A DNA stretch of 26,398 bases from Haplomitrium mnioides (Eukaryota; Marchantiophyta; Haplomitriopsida; Calobryales). Shown here piece after piece: positions 1 through 10,569 of the stretch. The stretch lies in NCBI GenBank assembly GCA_049999725.1, contig JBNGIS010017949.1, forward strand, positions 1-26,398, in the 5' to 3' direction. The notes under the pieces are model-generated. The model ran no database searches, had not been told where the DNA came from, and was given only the letters and a program-made list of their open reading frames with translations. How positions within the stretch are numbered: position 1 is the stretch's first letter; each line of letters opens with the position of its first letter. Made by a program: the position numbers and the translations under genes.

Positions 1-640
1 AAGGAGTAATGGGGAAAATAAATCCCTTGTTTTTTTTTTTTGTGAATTGCTCACATTTGTGAGTCAGTTCGCATGCGCGAGCAGTCGCCTCTGAGAGAAA
101 AAAAATGTTAGCGCAGAGCAATGTCGTGTTGGAGAAAAAATAGCCGTACGTTCACGCAAAAAAAAATTTTCTGGAGATGTAAACGTCGTGCGTGTAGTGT
201 CCTTGCCGTGAGTCTCTGTCGGTATGAAAAGGAGAAAAAAAATTTCGTGGAGTCCTTCGTGCTGATAGCGTGTTGTAGCATATGAGAGGCCCACAGCAAT
301 AGATAGCGCCACACTTTACTTCATCCTAGGAATCACCCTGAATGTTGTACATAACCCTATCTATATATAGGGTTCATCCTAGTCCATCCTAGTCTTATAA
401 CATTACTTTATTTTTTATGAATTTAGTGTATTCACAATAGTGTGAGGTTTTAATAAAATATTTCAATTACTAAAATGCTTGTTTTCTAGAGTGTTTATTA
501 TAAAGAAATGTTTCAAATATAATCTCAATGTAAAATACGCAATTTGTATTTCTAAAAAACGATTTTCTTTACGAAAAAAAGATAACAAACGTAAAATTGA
601 TGTTTTTCAATACCAAATCATAAAAAAAATAATATTTTTG
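1..640. other. AT-rich flank without a gene
   Basis: I see no supportable coding sequence here. The short reading frames run across A-rich tracts and match nothing I know. The stretch holds several A8-A9 runs, a short palindrome near 353-374 and three copies of a CATCCTAG-type word around 321-393. It lies beyond the point where the neighbouring gypsy element stops being recognisable. I searched it by eye for the element's missing 3' LTR, which should begin like the sequence at 4248, and did not find it. Confidence 0.5.
353..374. repeat. Short inverted repeat around a TATATA core
   Basis: AACCCTAT (353-360) and ATAGGGTT (367-374) are perfect complements around CTATAT. The loop makes a TATA-like stretch. 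It could be a fortuitous hairpin or the TATA region of an old promoter or LTR; nothing downstream decides it. Confidence 0.4.
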
Positions 641-644
641 ACTA

Positions 645-1620
645 CCAAGTGAAACAAGAACTTAGTAGCAGTTCCTAGTTCAAAGTAGCAGTTGTTAGTA
701 GGAGAAATAAAACCATCGGGAATAAGAGGATGCTAACCCAAATTAAGGAAGAAAGGAGAAAACCTAGTACTTGCTTGTTTGGAGTTGTTGTAGGAAAACT
801 CCATAGTCGGTAAGAAATTATCCCAATTAGTGTGATGAACATTGATAAACCGCAAAGCATGTCCTCTACAATGCAATTAGCACGCTCCGTTTGCCCATCT
901 GTTTGTGGATGATAAACAGTAGACATAGAAAGTTTGGTTCCTAGAAGTTTGAATAACTCTTGCCAAAACTTTCCAGTGAAACATGGATCTCTATCAGATA
1001 TTAACACCTTGGGTATTCCGTGATGGCAAAAAACAGTATCAAAGTAAATTTTTGCCAATTGTAGAGCATCCATTATATCCACCGTCGATGCTAAATGAAT
1101 ATGCTTGCTCAGCTTGTTCACAAAAACCACAATAGCAATAAACCTACGAGGCGTAGTTGGAAGTAAAGTGACAAGATCCAAACTTACATGTTTCCAATGA
1201 GCAGTAGGAATTGGCAACAATTGAACTTCAAAGTCCCACTGGTTTTTGATTTGAAGCTTAGTTTTGTTGACAACTTTCACACAAACAAACAAAACCACGA
1301 ACATCTCGAGCCAAGTTAGGCCACCACCAAGTGCATTGAAGCAACTCTGTAGTTTTATCTACTCCAAGATGCCCAAAGATAGGAATGTCATGCGCTTCTT
1401 GTAAACGAGCCATTCAAAGTGTATCATCTTGTCGAACATATTTTTGATATCCTCGATAGAGAATACCATCTTGAATGGAGAAAGAATAATACTCACTATC
1501 CTTGATGACCAATCGTGCTCGAATAAGACTAAAGAAAGCAACTTCTTGTATTTTTTGACGATAACTCCTACTAATTGCCTCATCTAAATGTAAGATACTA
1601 ATGTTACTCACCTCCATTGT
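645..1620 (-). pseudogene. Gypsy integrase (HHCC zinc finger and DDE core), broken
   Basis: Integrase inserts element cDNA into host DNA. The zinc-binding part lies around 1270-1400 on the minus strand, with a GHLG stretch and a CLCESCQ pair, the usual H-H-C-C pattern. The catalytic core follows: SLDLVT carries the first Asp, ISDRDPCF the second (codon 993-995), and HPQTDGQTERAN the Glu (codon 885-887). All three catalytic acids are therefore kept. Downstream, near 750-820, the reading frame shifts (the expected EFSYNNS-like segment is in another frame), and the sequence fades out near 640 with no chromodomain or 3' LTR. The longest open stretch is 675-1304. Confidence 0.88.
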
Positions 1621-1641
1621 ATTCACTTGATGATCCAGCCT

Positions 1642-2090
1642 TCATGACAATGCGTCAAGAATGGAGTGGAACCTTTCAGGCTTGTACTCTAGCCTTATAT
1701 CAAAGAGTTGCAATTGATCTTCCCATCGGTGATGGCGACTTGTCGTATTTTCCAAATGGATTGATTGTAACAATGGTTTATTTGTGCGGATAAGCACAAG
1801 TCTTCCCAAAAGATAGTGCCTCAACACTTTTGTAGCATAAACCATTGCCAATTGATCTCGATCACTTGTTGAATAATTTCTCTCCGCCGCATTCAATCAA
1901 CATAACATAAAGGAAATTGGATGAAGTCCATCCTCAAACTCTTGTTGTAAAACCGCTCTAATAGCAAAATTAGAAGCATCAAAATCAACTATACAATGCC
2001 TCTTTGGATCATATGGCTGTAGAATTGGATGAGATATCACCGCATCCTTGAGTTGCTGAAATGCTACTTGCTTCTTGGTTGCTAATTGAA
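1642..2090 (-). pseudogene. Gypsy RNase H domain, broken
   Basis: This domain removes RNA from the RNA-DNA hybrid during reverse transcription. The hallmark segment is AERNYSTSDRDQLAMVYA followed by LRHYLLGR, then RHHRWEDQLQLF and a terminal DALS (open at 1642-1896). The upstream DASNFAI strand with the first catalytic Asp is readable near 1970-1990 but lies across a stop. Two positions differ from the family as I know it: the usual REQLA Glu is Asp, and the expected TDH motif reads TNK, so an Asp thought to be catalytic is Asn. It sits between RT and integrase, as expected. Confidence 0.85.
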
Positions 2091-2157
2091 ACTTTGCATC
2101 TTTCCCTAGTAAATCCGTAAGCAGTGCAACAATATGAGCATAGTAATGAATGAATCT

Positions 2158-2930
2158 TCAATAAAAACTTGCTAAACCATTAAAAGCTCGAACATCCTTT
2201 GCATCATTTGGTGTTGGCCACTCTGCAATAGGCTCAATTTTCTCTTCCTCCATCTTGATGCCATACGCAGACAATTTATGTTGGAGGTAAGTCACCTCTT
2301 GCTTCCAAAACTCACACTTAGACTTCTTGCAATAAAACTTCCAATTGCGTAGTCTTTGTAGTGCCTCTTTGAGATGAGCACGATGTTCAACTTCACTTTT
2401 ACTAAAGACAATGATATCGTCCAAAAATACCAACACTGACTTATCCAATAACCCATCAAAAACTCGATGCATTTGATCCATGAATATTGTTGGAGTGTAA
2501 GTAAGCCCAAATGTAAGAACCTTCCACTCAAAATGCCCATACCTTGTGCAAAAAGTTGTCTTTGGTACATCACTTGGCATGATTGGAATTCACCAATAAC
2601 CACTTTGAAGATCCAACTTAGAAAAGAATCAAGCACCACTCAATTGATCTAACAAATCATCAATACAAGGTAGAGTATAGGCATTCTTCACTGTTTGATT
2701 GTTCAATCCTCGATAATCTATACAAAGACGAAATTCACCATCTTTCTTGGTAAAAAGAATACCGTAGCTCCCCAAAAAGAAGTACTATGTTGAATGAAAT
2801 CATTCTCAAGAAGATCCATCAATGTCTTTTGAAGTTCCTCTAATTCTTCTGGTGATAGCCAATATATAGGTCGATTATAAGGAGTGCTTCCTGGTATCAA
2901 CTTAATTGGAAAAGACATTCCTCAATCATC
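2158..2930 (-). pseudogene. Gypsy reverse transcriptase, broken
   Basis: RNA-dependent DNA polymerase of the element. The N-terminal part (2718-2918, minus) has the PIKLIPGSTPYNRPIY and SPEELEEL segments that open gypsy RTs. The palm (2158-2580, minus) has TRYGHFEWKVLTFGLTYTP and the catalytic VLVFLDDIIVFS box, with the Asp pair at 2416-2421. It ends in the connection segment with PTPNDAKDVRAFNGLASFY. Between 2580 and 2718 the frame is lost (stops and a frameshift), so the polymerase cannot be made in one piece. FLDD rather than YLDD is common in plant gypsy elements. Confidence 0.92.
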
Positions 2931-3465
2931 TAGTAACCTATTTGGAAAATCCTCCAAAAACACATCCACAAACTCTTTCAAAATATCATCTATCATTAAG
3001 GTAGGCGCACCTTTTCCCCCCTCCTTACTCAAGTCTATGATGGGCTTAATCCAAATAGCAAAGACAAACAACTCTTGATCTACTAAATTAACATGCTGAA
3101 TTGATTTAGGCTTCTTCACCAACGGTGTCAAACACCCCAAAAGAAATTTCTTACCTTGTAAGGTAACTTGAATTTGTTGTTTTACCCAATCAAATTGAGC
3201 GAATCTATCTTCAAGCCCAGGCAATCCTAAAATAATGTCATATTATAGAAGTGCAATAACAAATTGCATAGATTTCGTATACTCTTTTCCAATCCTTAGA
3301 AGGAATGGCTTTTGAGAGTAAAACATGTCATGCTTTTGGCCATCAGCCATAGTCACAACAATTCCCTTGATAGGCTTATATTTTTCTTTGATTATCTAAG
3401 CAAAACATAGGGACATAAAATTTTCAGAACTCCCACTATCCACCAACATTGTACAAGAGTGCTCA
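2922..3465 (-). pseudogene. Gypsy aspartic protease and linker to RT, broken
   Basis: The polyprotein-processing protease carries its active site in MLVDSGSSENFM, with the Asp-Ser-Gly codons at 3432-3440. A second conserved strand reads DIILGLPGLEDRF near 3190-3240, followed by a linker (open 2922-3224, minus) rich in KKPKS and a DVFLEDFPNRL segment just before RT. Two in-frame stops split the protease: one after MSLCFA near 3400 and one near 3242 before DIILG. DSGS is the usual plant gypsy form. Confidence 0.85.
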
Positions 3466-3469
3466 TTAA

Positions 3470-4208
3470 TCATACCATCAAGATGGAACAAGGTACCTCG
3501 AATTCTTGTCGGAATTTTAAGTCCATTAGAGCTTGCAAAGTTTGAGAACGTTGTTCAAATTGTTGAGGATGAGATCTAACTTTTGTAGCAGTAAGTAATG
3601 AGTTATGCCGCTCTGCCATATGCATTGCTTCTTCTAATTGAGTAGGCTCTCTCATGGTAACCTCTATTCTCGTGTGAGGCTTCAATCCTCGAACAAAGTG
3701 ATCGAGTGCTTCTTCTTCTCTTATATCTAGAATTCGCATAATTGTATCTTGAAAATGTGTCACATAGCTTCTCACTTTACCAAGTTGCTTCAATTCGGTC
3801 AATCAATCTCTTGCTACTTTTGAAGCATTTACAACCCTAAATCTTGAAATCATTGCTTCTTTGAACTCACACCAAGAAACAATAGGAGCAACAAATCCAA
3901 GTTGTGCTTGTTCTATTTGATATCTCCACCAAGTCTTTGCAACTCCTTCTAATTCGCTTGCCGCAAATAGAATTCTCCGACTATCCTCTCTAATTTTTTT
4001 TAGCTTCAAAATATTGTTCATAATCAAAGATGAAGTTCTCACAAGCACCATAAACCACCTTTTCATTATATGCTTTTGGCATTGGAAATCGCCCATAACT
4101 CTCCTCTCCTCGAAACATTGCTCTTTCTTTCATTCCCACTTCCAAAAGGCGTGAAAGATGTTCAAGTTGTTGTTCTATTGCTTGAACCACCGCCTCTTGA
4201 TTCTCCAT
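3470..4208 (-). pseudogene. Gypsy gag (capsid) remnant
   Basis: Gag forms the particle that packages element RNA. A start MENQE lies at 4206-4208, close below the primer-binding site. The capsid core reads ELEGVAKTWWRYQIEQAQ, then WCEFKEAMISRFRV and LGKVRSYVTHFQDTI, the retrotransposon-gag pattern. The frame shifts at a run of eight T on the plus strand (3994-4001), between YEQYFEAKK and IREDSRRI. A single in-frame stop follows VARD near 3802. No zinc knuckle (CCHC) is visible before the protease, which is unusual unless lost. Confidence 0.85.
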
Positions 4209-4234
4209 ATAACTCCCCACCAAAAAGAACCATG

Positions 4235-4246
4235 GCTTTGATACCA
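4235..4246 (-). promoter_or_regulatory. Primer-binding site for initiator Met tRNA
   Basis: The minus strand reads TGGTATCAAAGC, which differs at one base from TGGTATCAGAGC, the complement of the plant initiator-methionine tRNA 3' end. It lies just downstream of the LTR edge and about 27 bp upstream of the gag start, as expected for priming minus-strand synthesis. Confidence 0.85.
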
Positions 4247-4247
4247 A

Positions 4248-4707
4248 TGTAAAAGAATCTCAAAGACCAAATCCAAATGAGTAAGAACTCATAGTGAACT
4301 CTAATAGAGTTCTTCAACGAAAAGCAACTCAAGGTCCAAGCTAAGACCAAGAGTACAAGCGAAAGCCCAGCAACCAAAGAACCCAAGTGATTCGAGAGGA
4401 ACTCCAGAATAAGGAGTGGGACTAAGAAGTCCTTCTATTTATACAAGAGAAGAGGGTCTCCTCCCTCTTTCTTCACTTACAAGTCACTTCTAATTTCAGC
4501 CCTAAAGTTGACTCTCTACCAAAAGTGACTTTGAAGGCAAGTAAACCTAAAAAAGACTCTCTACCAAAAGTGACTTCAAAGGCAAGTAATCAAATCTTAA
4601 CCCTAAAAGTGACTCACTACCACTTCCTTTACTCCTCTTTATTTTCTTATAAATAGCACAACCTTTTGCTTGTACTATTATACCAAGGCTAATGGGAAAG
4701 GGAAACA
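4248..4707 (-). repeat. Putative 5' LTR of the gypsy element
   Basis: On the plus strand the segment begins TGTAAAAG at 4248, one base from the primer-binding site, and could end at ACA (4705-4707), giving TG...CA ends and about 460 bp. The inner edge is well supported; the outer edge is a guess because there is no second LTR to align. It contains a TATA box on the minus strand and two direct repeats of about 21 bp (starting at 4510 and 4555), beginning GACTCTCTACC. Confidence 0.65.
4435..4443 (-). promoter_or_regulatory. TATA box inside the putative LTR
   Basis: The minus strand reads TATAAATAG about 190 bp upstream of the primer-binding site. The position and strand fit the retrotransposon promoter driving gag-pol transcription. 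Confidence 0.6.
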
Positions 4708-4712
4708 TTAGC

Positions 4713-5141
4713 ACATTGAAAACCTTGATCCTAGACCTTGATGGAAATGGAAAAGAAAACATAAAATATAATTCTATCGCAAGCTATGAGGGAAAGAAAA
4801 AACAAAACACATACAAGAGATCAATATCAAGCCTTGAAGGAAAGGTAAAAGGAAACACATACAAGAGCTCAATCCCAAACCTTGAAAATAAAAACGAAAT
4901 TATATACAAGAATTCAATCCCAAGCTTTGAGAAAAAAAGAAAAGAAAACACATACAATAATTAAATCTCAAGCATTTAAGGAAATGGAAACAAACACACA
5001 TACAAGAATTTAGTCCCAAGCCTTGAGGGAAAAGGAGAAGAAAACACATACAAGAATTAAATTCCAAGCATTGAGCGAAAGGAAAACAAAATTACATATA
5101 AGAATTCAATCACAAGCTTTGAGGGAAAGAGAAACAAATTC
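4713..5141. repeat. 48-bp tandem array, nine units
   Basis: Units start at 4713, 4761, 4809, 4857, 4902, 4950, 4998, 5046 and 5094. Each is 48 bp except the one at 4857, which is 45 bp. The typical unit starts ACATACAAGAATTCAATCCC and ends with an A-rich stretch such as GGAAAAGAAAAC. A fainter unit-like segment lies just before 4713. The first five units are open on the plus strand as a 16-residue repeat (4692-4964), and the one short unit lacks exactly three bases, but later units hold stops. The array abuts the putative LTR. Confidence 0.9.
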
Positions 5142-5550
5142 AAAAAGAAAATGAAAGAACAACCCCTACTTTGAACTAGAAATCACTATTGAGTTCCTAT
5201 TTCATTTGGCACTCGCAAAAACATTTTTTTTTTTAATTTTAGCATAAAAAAATATCAATTTGACAATGTTAATATTTTTTGCCAAAACGTTTTTTCTTAC
5301 CTCCAAATTGCTTATTTCACATACAAGTTCTTATTAAAAAATATGTTCTAATGAGAATTTAATCAAAATTGCTTTCACAATTTCCTCTTAAAAAGGATGA
5401 GCATCAGCAAACAAAATATACACTAAACATACAAGAAAAGTTTTCTTAAATATTTTCAAAATTAACAATGATACTCTAATTTCAAAATTGATCAAAACAT
5501 TCAAATTTTATTGGAAATATATTGAATTAAAAATACCCTAACATGTGCAA
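5142..5550. other. AT-rich gap without recognisable features
   Basis: Poly-A and poly-T runs and no coding sequence that I can support on either strand. Confidence 0.5.
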
Positions 5551-5559
5551 GAACTTTGG

Positions 5560-5890
5560 ATTGTATTTTAAAGCTTATGCTCATAGGGTCTGTTAAAGCT
5601 GTAAGGCACTTGGAATGTTGAAGCTTGAGTGTGCAAGAACTTTGAAAATGAACCTTAAGGTGTATGCGCACGAGGATTTATTGAAGTCGTTGTGTGAGAA
5701 GAATGTTGAAGCTCATGCACGCATAGACTACTAAAGCCAATGTGTGCAGGTACAGCTAAAGCCTAGACACGCTTGGTTTGCTAAGGCCAATGTGCGCATA
5801 GACTACTAAAGCCTTTGCGAGTAGGGACTCTTGAAGTCCATTGGCCCAAGAACCATTGAATCCCTTATGTGCAGAGACTCTTGAAACTCA
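5560..5890. repeat. Degenerate minisatellite array (GCGCATAGACT type)
   Basis: About ten diverged units of roughly 30-40 bp carry words such as ATGCACGCATAGACTACT, ATGTGCGCATAGACTACT and GAGTAGGGACTCTTGAAG, joined by AAGCC or TTGAAGTC. It belongs to the same motif family as the arrays at 11815, 13520 and 15320. The reading frame at 5841-6038 begins inside it and looks fortuitous. Confidence 0.7.
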
Positions 5891-6125
5891 AATTGAAGAA
5901 AAATTGTACTCAAATCCAAATAAAAAGAAAGGGAACTTCCATGCCTACATAGACTTTGTTGCTAATTTTAAGGAGAAACAATACATTTTGTTCAAAAATC
6001 ATTTAAAGAAAGAAAACGGAACTTCAAGAAAATACTAAATAAATTTGATTTGGAATCCAATAGGAAGAAAAAACTGTCACAAAATATTTGTTAAAACAAA
6101 TAATTTATTTTATTTGAAAAATATA

Positions 6126-6277
6126 TCAGTCTGCTACTACAGCTTTTGCGGTATCCTCCTCAATTGGAATGGTCTCATCTAAATCAATCCACTAAGAAGG
6201 TTTGGTTCTTACAACCGCAAGAGAATCCTGCCAAGACTTTCCAATCCTAGAAATTGCAACAAAACCACCAGATGCAC
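6126..6277 (-). pseudogene. Possible terminal exon of an unidentified gene
   Basis: On the minus strand a pyrimidine-rich stretch ending TTTTGCAG (AG at 6278-6279) is followed by about 50 codons ending in TGA at 6126-6128. The peptide reads ASGGFVAISRIGKSWQDSL, then AVVRTKPS, one TAG stop, then WIDLDETIPIEEDTAKAVVAD. The balanced composition and acceptor-like border make it look like a real C-terminal exon with one nonsense change. I do not recognise the protein. Upstream on the minus strand the DNA turns into the 6313-7270 repeat, so any earlier exons are missing or far away. Confidence 0.4.
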
Positions 6278-6312
6278 CTGCAAAACCAAGAGGAACAAGC
6301 TCCAACAATCGA

Positions 6313-7270
6313 TACTTTAAACTAGAAACATGCTACTCACAACAAGAACCTTTTTTTTAAAGAAAAAATGTGGTTTTTGAGCTAAAAATTGATAGAAAAC
6401 GAGGTTATTTTTTTAAAACAAAAAACACATGAGTTTTTGAGCTTCACTTTTGGTCGTTTTAACAAGGATAATAGAGCGAGAGTTAATTTCATTATGCAAA
6501 ATCAAACAATATTCTATTTTTTTATGAAAATACTAGAAATCTTGAAATTGATAAAAAGTATAAAAACTATAGTAAGTTTTCACAAGAAACTTGCATTTAT
6601 CATTGATTACAATTTGAAGCCCAAAAATTGAAATATAGGTTAGAAGAAACTACTTTGAAATATGTTTGGTTGCACAAACTCTATACGCGCATAGACATGG
6701 TACTCTTTGAAACTTATTTTTAGGGAAAAAATTACAAAACATGAGGAAAATTCCCAAGAGGACTAGAAGTCAAGGGAGTGAGTATAGAATCGTAGACACA
6801 AAAACCAACAAAGAAAAACATTGCATGGATTTAGGAGCTCTATTTTCAAGTCCAAGCAAGAAAGAAGCTTTCATTTGTAGTTCAAAATCCATGCACACAA
6901 AAGTTAAAGTGGGCATAAACAAGAAGGTTTCAGCAGCTAAAAAATAATTTATAATTGAGAGAAATATATACACAAAGGAAACATAATTTAGAATAAAAAA
7001 ATAGTGGCTTGAGAGATTTAAAGAGTGTAAATAAAAACATCTCCAAGTTTTTGACTAGATTCTACCAATCAAAGGTTTCGAGTTCTACAAGAGAGTCTTT
7101 GACTAGTATAGAATCTAAGCTCTTAACGGTAGTCCTTGTATGTAGAAGCTTGAGGGTTTTATATAAAAAAATAGAATATATGGAAGGCTTGGACTTCCAC
7201 CCCAAAGTCTATGCAGGCATAGGAATCCGAGCTCACCATCTGAACACTCCACAACAAAGACTATCAAGAA
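6313..7270 (+). repeat. Dispersed repeat, copy 1 (about 950 bp)
   Basis: This block aligns by eye with 18681-19625 in the same orientation. Both begin TACTTT(A/G)AAC, share an AAGAAC then poly-T segment, a GTTTTCA...TTGCATTTAT segment, GACTAGAAGTCAAGGG, and end with a CACCCCAAAGTCTATGC... satellite unit. Many small indels separate them. The short reading frames inside (6389-6631, 6741-6947, 7009-7275) are not conserved between the copies, so I treat them as chance. No terminal repeats or target-site duplications were found. Confidence 0.75.
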
Positions 7271-7960
7271 CTTAGGTTTTACGTTCCGTATAAGAGATTT
7301 TTCAAAGATGAGGTTTTGACTTGCGAATCAAAGTCTATGCACACATAGGGTTCATATTTCTACAACCAAGTATACAGACGTCAAAGGTTCTATTTTTTGC
7401 AACAAACTCTATGCATGCTAAAGATTATGTTTTTTATTTGGAATCTAAAAGTAAAACATGTATAAAGCTCTATATTTAAGTCAATGCGCGACAAAAGTTT
7501 TCAATCTTACATCAAAGTCCTTATAAGAAAAAGATAAGTAGTCAATTTGGGCAGATGCTTTAGTAATAAAATAACCTTAAACTCTTCTAGCAAGTAGTAA
7601 AGAAGGAAAGAACATACCCACATTTTGTTACAAAAATATTTTACAAGCCAAATGAAAATATTAACTAAAGATTCAAGTTTTATTTATAGAGAATAACATT
7701 CAACTTGGAATGATTTATACTAAAAAAATCAAAGTGGCAGATAATCTCAACAAATTCCTTCATAACATTCTCACGTACTTTATAAAATAATAATCTTAAA
7801 TTAAAATATAATTAAAAGTACACAATATACAATAAGGTTCTAAAATGACTTTAGTCACTTGTATCGACTTCTGTAGATTCACCTTCAGAAAACTCATCAA
7901 GATTTACACAATCTATCTCAGTGTTAAGAACATTGATTGAATCTCTTTCAAACATATCAA
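7271..7960. other. AT-rich spacer with scattered satellite words
   Basis: Isolated units such as AAAGTCTATGCACACATAGG (7329-7348) and CTCTATGCATGCTAAAG (about 7408) occur near the left end. The rest to about 7960 shows nothing I can support. Confidence 0.5.
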
Positions 7961-9560
7961 GATTGATTGATTTTTATCTTTCGTACTCAAATATATTTGA
8001 TTTAATAGTACCTAGAGTGATTTTCCTCAATTGGTTTTTTTGAGTAAGAATAAAATCAAAAGACAGAATTGTGATTTGTGTCGCATCAAGTATATCAATA
8101 TGTAACTTGGATTTGTGTTTCCTTTTTGTTGCTGCTATTTTTTATGGGAAGTATTGTCCAGAAAATGCATCCTCAATGTCACAAACAAACCCTTGAACAC
8201 GTACTCATTTAGGGTTTGAGGGTTCTTCCTCATCAAGTGACAAAACTTGGAGAACTTTGGTAACCCAAAACGGTCTGCCTTTTGGATCCAAAGATGCAAC
8301 AACACAAATAAACATTCTAGCTTTCACCTCATTTAGATTGCCAAATTTGTACTCGTATCAGGTGTTATGCAAAACAGTCTCTTCTCGCGGGCTAGGTGCT
8401 CCATTATAGATTACTTGACGTGTAGAAAGTATTTTCTATACTAGAGTATCTTCTTTTGTCTATTGAGCATCAAGCTAAGAACCTAGACAAACATTTTGAG
8501 AATCATTACAAGTGTTTGTTGGTTGTGAAGGTGGAAAGGTGAATTCTACTTCCAGTCCTCATCTTTTTTTTCAGAGATATAGGCCACAATCTCTTGTTGG
8601 CCAAGGAACATGTCATTCCACCATTGAATATCAGAATATATAAAGAACTTGTAGTGGTTCTCACTTATATTGTCTCTTATTGCAAAGACTACTTTCTCGG
8701 CATCAACTTCTATTTCTGCCTTTTGAGATTGTTTGATTTTAGAATATGCCTTAAGAGGAATCAACATTGACCTTAAAATTTCTATGTCCACTTCAGGTAG
8801 GCACTTGAGTTGACAAATACCATCTGAAGGTAACCAAAACTCATATGTTGAAAATTGTTTGCTCCAAATCTTTGCATTGGAATCATTCAATTGGAGCTTG
8901 AATTGTTGATTAAAGGTAATATCATACATCCTTTGAGCTAGAAAGGGACATTGTTGCAGAAACATTTTGAAATCTCAAGTTTTCATCAAAAGAATTACCT
9001 ACGGTTTAGGATTATACGATAATTGTAGCTCCTTGCTAAAACTCATAATCGTGAAATCTTTGACATGTTTCAAACGGTTTGAGAATCAACTGAGTATTTG
9101 ATCAATTTGATCATGAGTATGGCCAACCATGAGAAATCCCACCTTGATTTTTTGGAAAACATTCTTGGCAATAAGAAAACTAAGATATCCAAATAAGATG
9201 GAAGTCTTATTCTCTTGTATTGTGTTGTACAATTGAAGATACAAAGTTGGAGGCATCAACCCTTCAAAGTCGCATAATATTTTGTTGAACACAATAACTG
9301 TCAAATTACAATTGCTTCTCAAGTTTTTGTAGGTTAAAGAGACCCTTGAAGAAAGAGCTGATTAAATATTGAAACACCAACAACATATACACCCACAAAA
9401 CAATCTTTATTAATGTTTTGTTGGTGGCAAAGGTTAGTGTAGAATAACTGTTTTCTTTTGATCCATTCCATCAATAACAATTCCCAAGTACTTTTGACCA
9501 TCGGCATAACATTTTCTTTGATGGTTTGCAAGTTTTGTTCTTTCTTTTATTTGTTGGCCA

Positions 9561-10393
9561 CTATAAAAAAACAATTGGCGATTATATTTGACTACATTAT
9601 TTTAAAGCACAAAAGATAGAAATGTTTTTTAGTAAAACATGTGTCAATGTTTCAAACTACACAAGATAACCTTAAGTGCTAAAAATATTCAAATCATCTT
9701 AAACAAATGTTTGGATTAGTAGAGGTGAAATTTTATAAAAAGATTAAAAATAGACTTTAGGTAATTTAAATAAAGGAGAATTTGATTAATACTCATAATA
9801 AGTACTTGTGTTTGATTAATTTGAAAGGTAGTTTGGACTCTTTGTTTGCAAAGAACTAAAAATACCAGAATAGATGTTTTGCGCGCATAGGATCAATGGA
9901 GATAACAAGTGATCGTATAGGCGCATAGGACCAAAAGCAACAACACCAATATCATGGCTTGATTTGACTGTTGTCACAATTGGTTTTGAAAGAAACAAGA
10001 ACAAACCTATGGGTATATAGAATTTGCAAACAACAAACTATTCTTGCTATTGTTTTTCTAGCAAAGGGCTCTTGATTCAAAGCAACAAAAGAAAAACTTG
10101 TTGCAAGGCTAAGGTCACCACCAACAATCAGATCCAGTTCCTTGCTTTATTTGACTGTAGACAAGGTTTGAATTCAAACTAAAAACATCGGACCCTATGC
10201 GAGCATAGACTTTGATCTCACAGCTCAAGTTGCTAAGAATTATTCGACTCAAATCTTGCTTGTTAAATAACTTAACATATCTAATATATTGTTGGACTAA
10301 GTTGAGATCCTAACATCTCTAGAACAAAGCTTTGTTTCTCATGAAAAGAGCATCATAATAACTATAGGCTTCAAAAGAGAAGAAATTTTTTAC
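9561..10393 (-). other. Intron of the DUF7869-like pseudogene, with satellite
   Basis: On the minus strand the donor reads GACAAAG then GTAAAA (GT at 10392-10393), and the acceptor is TTTTTTTATAG (AG at 9561-9562). The two flanking segments belong to consecutive parts of the protein family, so the intron is well supported. Inside are GCGCGCATAGGATC (about 9878), GGCGCATAGGACC (about 9919) and CCCTATGCGAGCATAGAC (about 10193), members of the window-wide palindromic satellite. The short frame at 9816-10004 is chance. Confidence 0.65.
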
Positions 10394-10421
10394 CTTTGTC
10401 GAGCTCTAAGACAAATTTTTC

Positions 10422-10569
10422 TCGCAATGATTTTATTTCTTTGCATGTTTTACAAACAACAAATCTATTGCGTTTTGGAATTATTACATTTGGAATCGCA
10501 ATGATTTTATTTCTTTGCATGTTTTGCAAACAACAAATCTATTGCATTTTGGAATTATTACATTTGGAA
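10422..10569. repeat. 74-bp tandem duplication inside the pseudogene exon
   Basis: The segment beginning TCGCAATGATTTTATTTC occurs at 10422 and again at 10496 with only a few differences. It encodes, on the minus strand, the PKCNRFVVCKTC segment twice. Since 74 is not a multiple of three, the duplication shifts the frame, so it was fixed after or as the gene died. Confidence 0.9.

Larger units (their letters stand above)
640..4707 (-). mobile_element. Degraded Ty3/gypsy LTR retrotransposon, 3'-truncated
   Basis: Read on the minus strand from 4707 down, the order is putative LTR, primer-binding site, gag, aspartic protease, reverse transcriptase, RNase H, integrase. RNase H lying before integrase is the Ty3/gypsy order. 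All domains are broken by in-frame stops and frameshifts, so the copy is non-autonomous. It ends in the integrase C-terminal region near 640, and no second LTR or polypurine tract is visible below that. Truncation, recombination or later insertion could explain the loss. The family assignment is firm; the outer borders are approximate. Confidence 0.9.

Noticed and set aside
64-314. Two overlapping minus-strand frames of 68-82 codons near the left edge
   Set aside because: They overlap in different frames across A/T runs, show no motif, and have no neighbours in register.
2467-3078. Plus-strand frames over the gypsy RT region
   Set aside because: They are antisense shadows of the reverse transcriptase and linker.
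4713-5141. The array considered as a CRISPR array
   Set aside because: The units are contiguous diverged tandem repeats without unique spacers, in a plant nuclear context.
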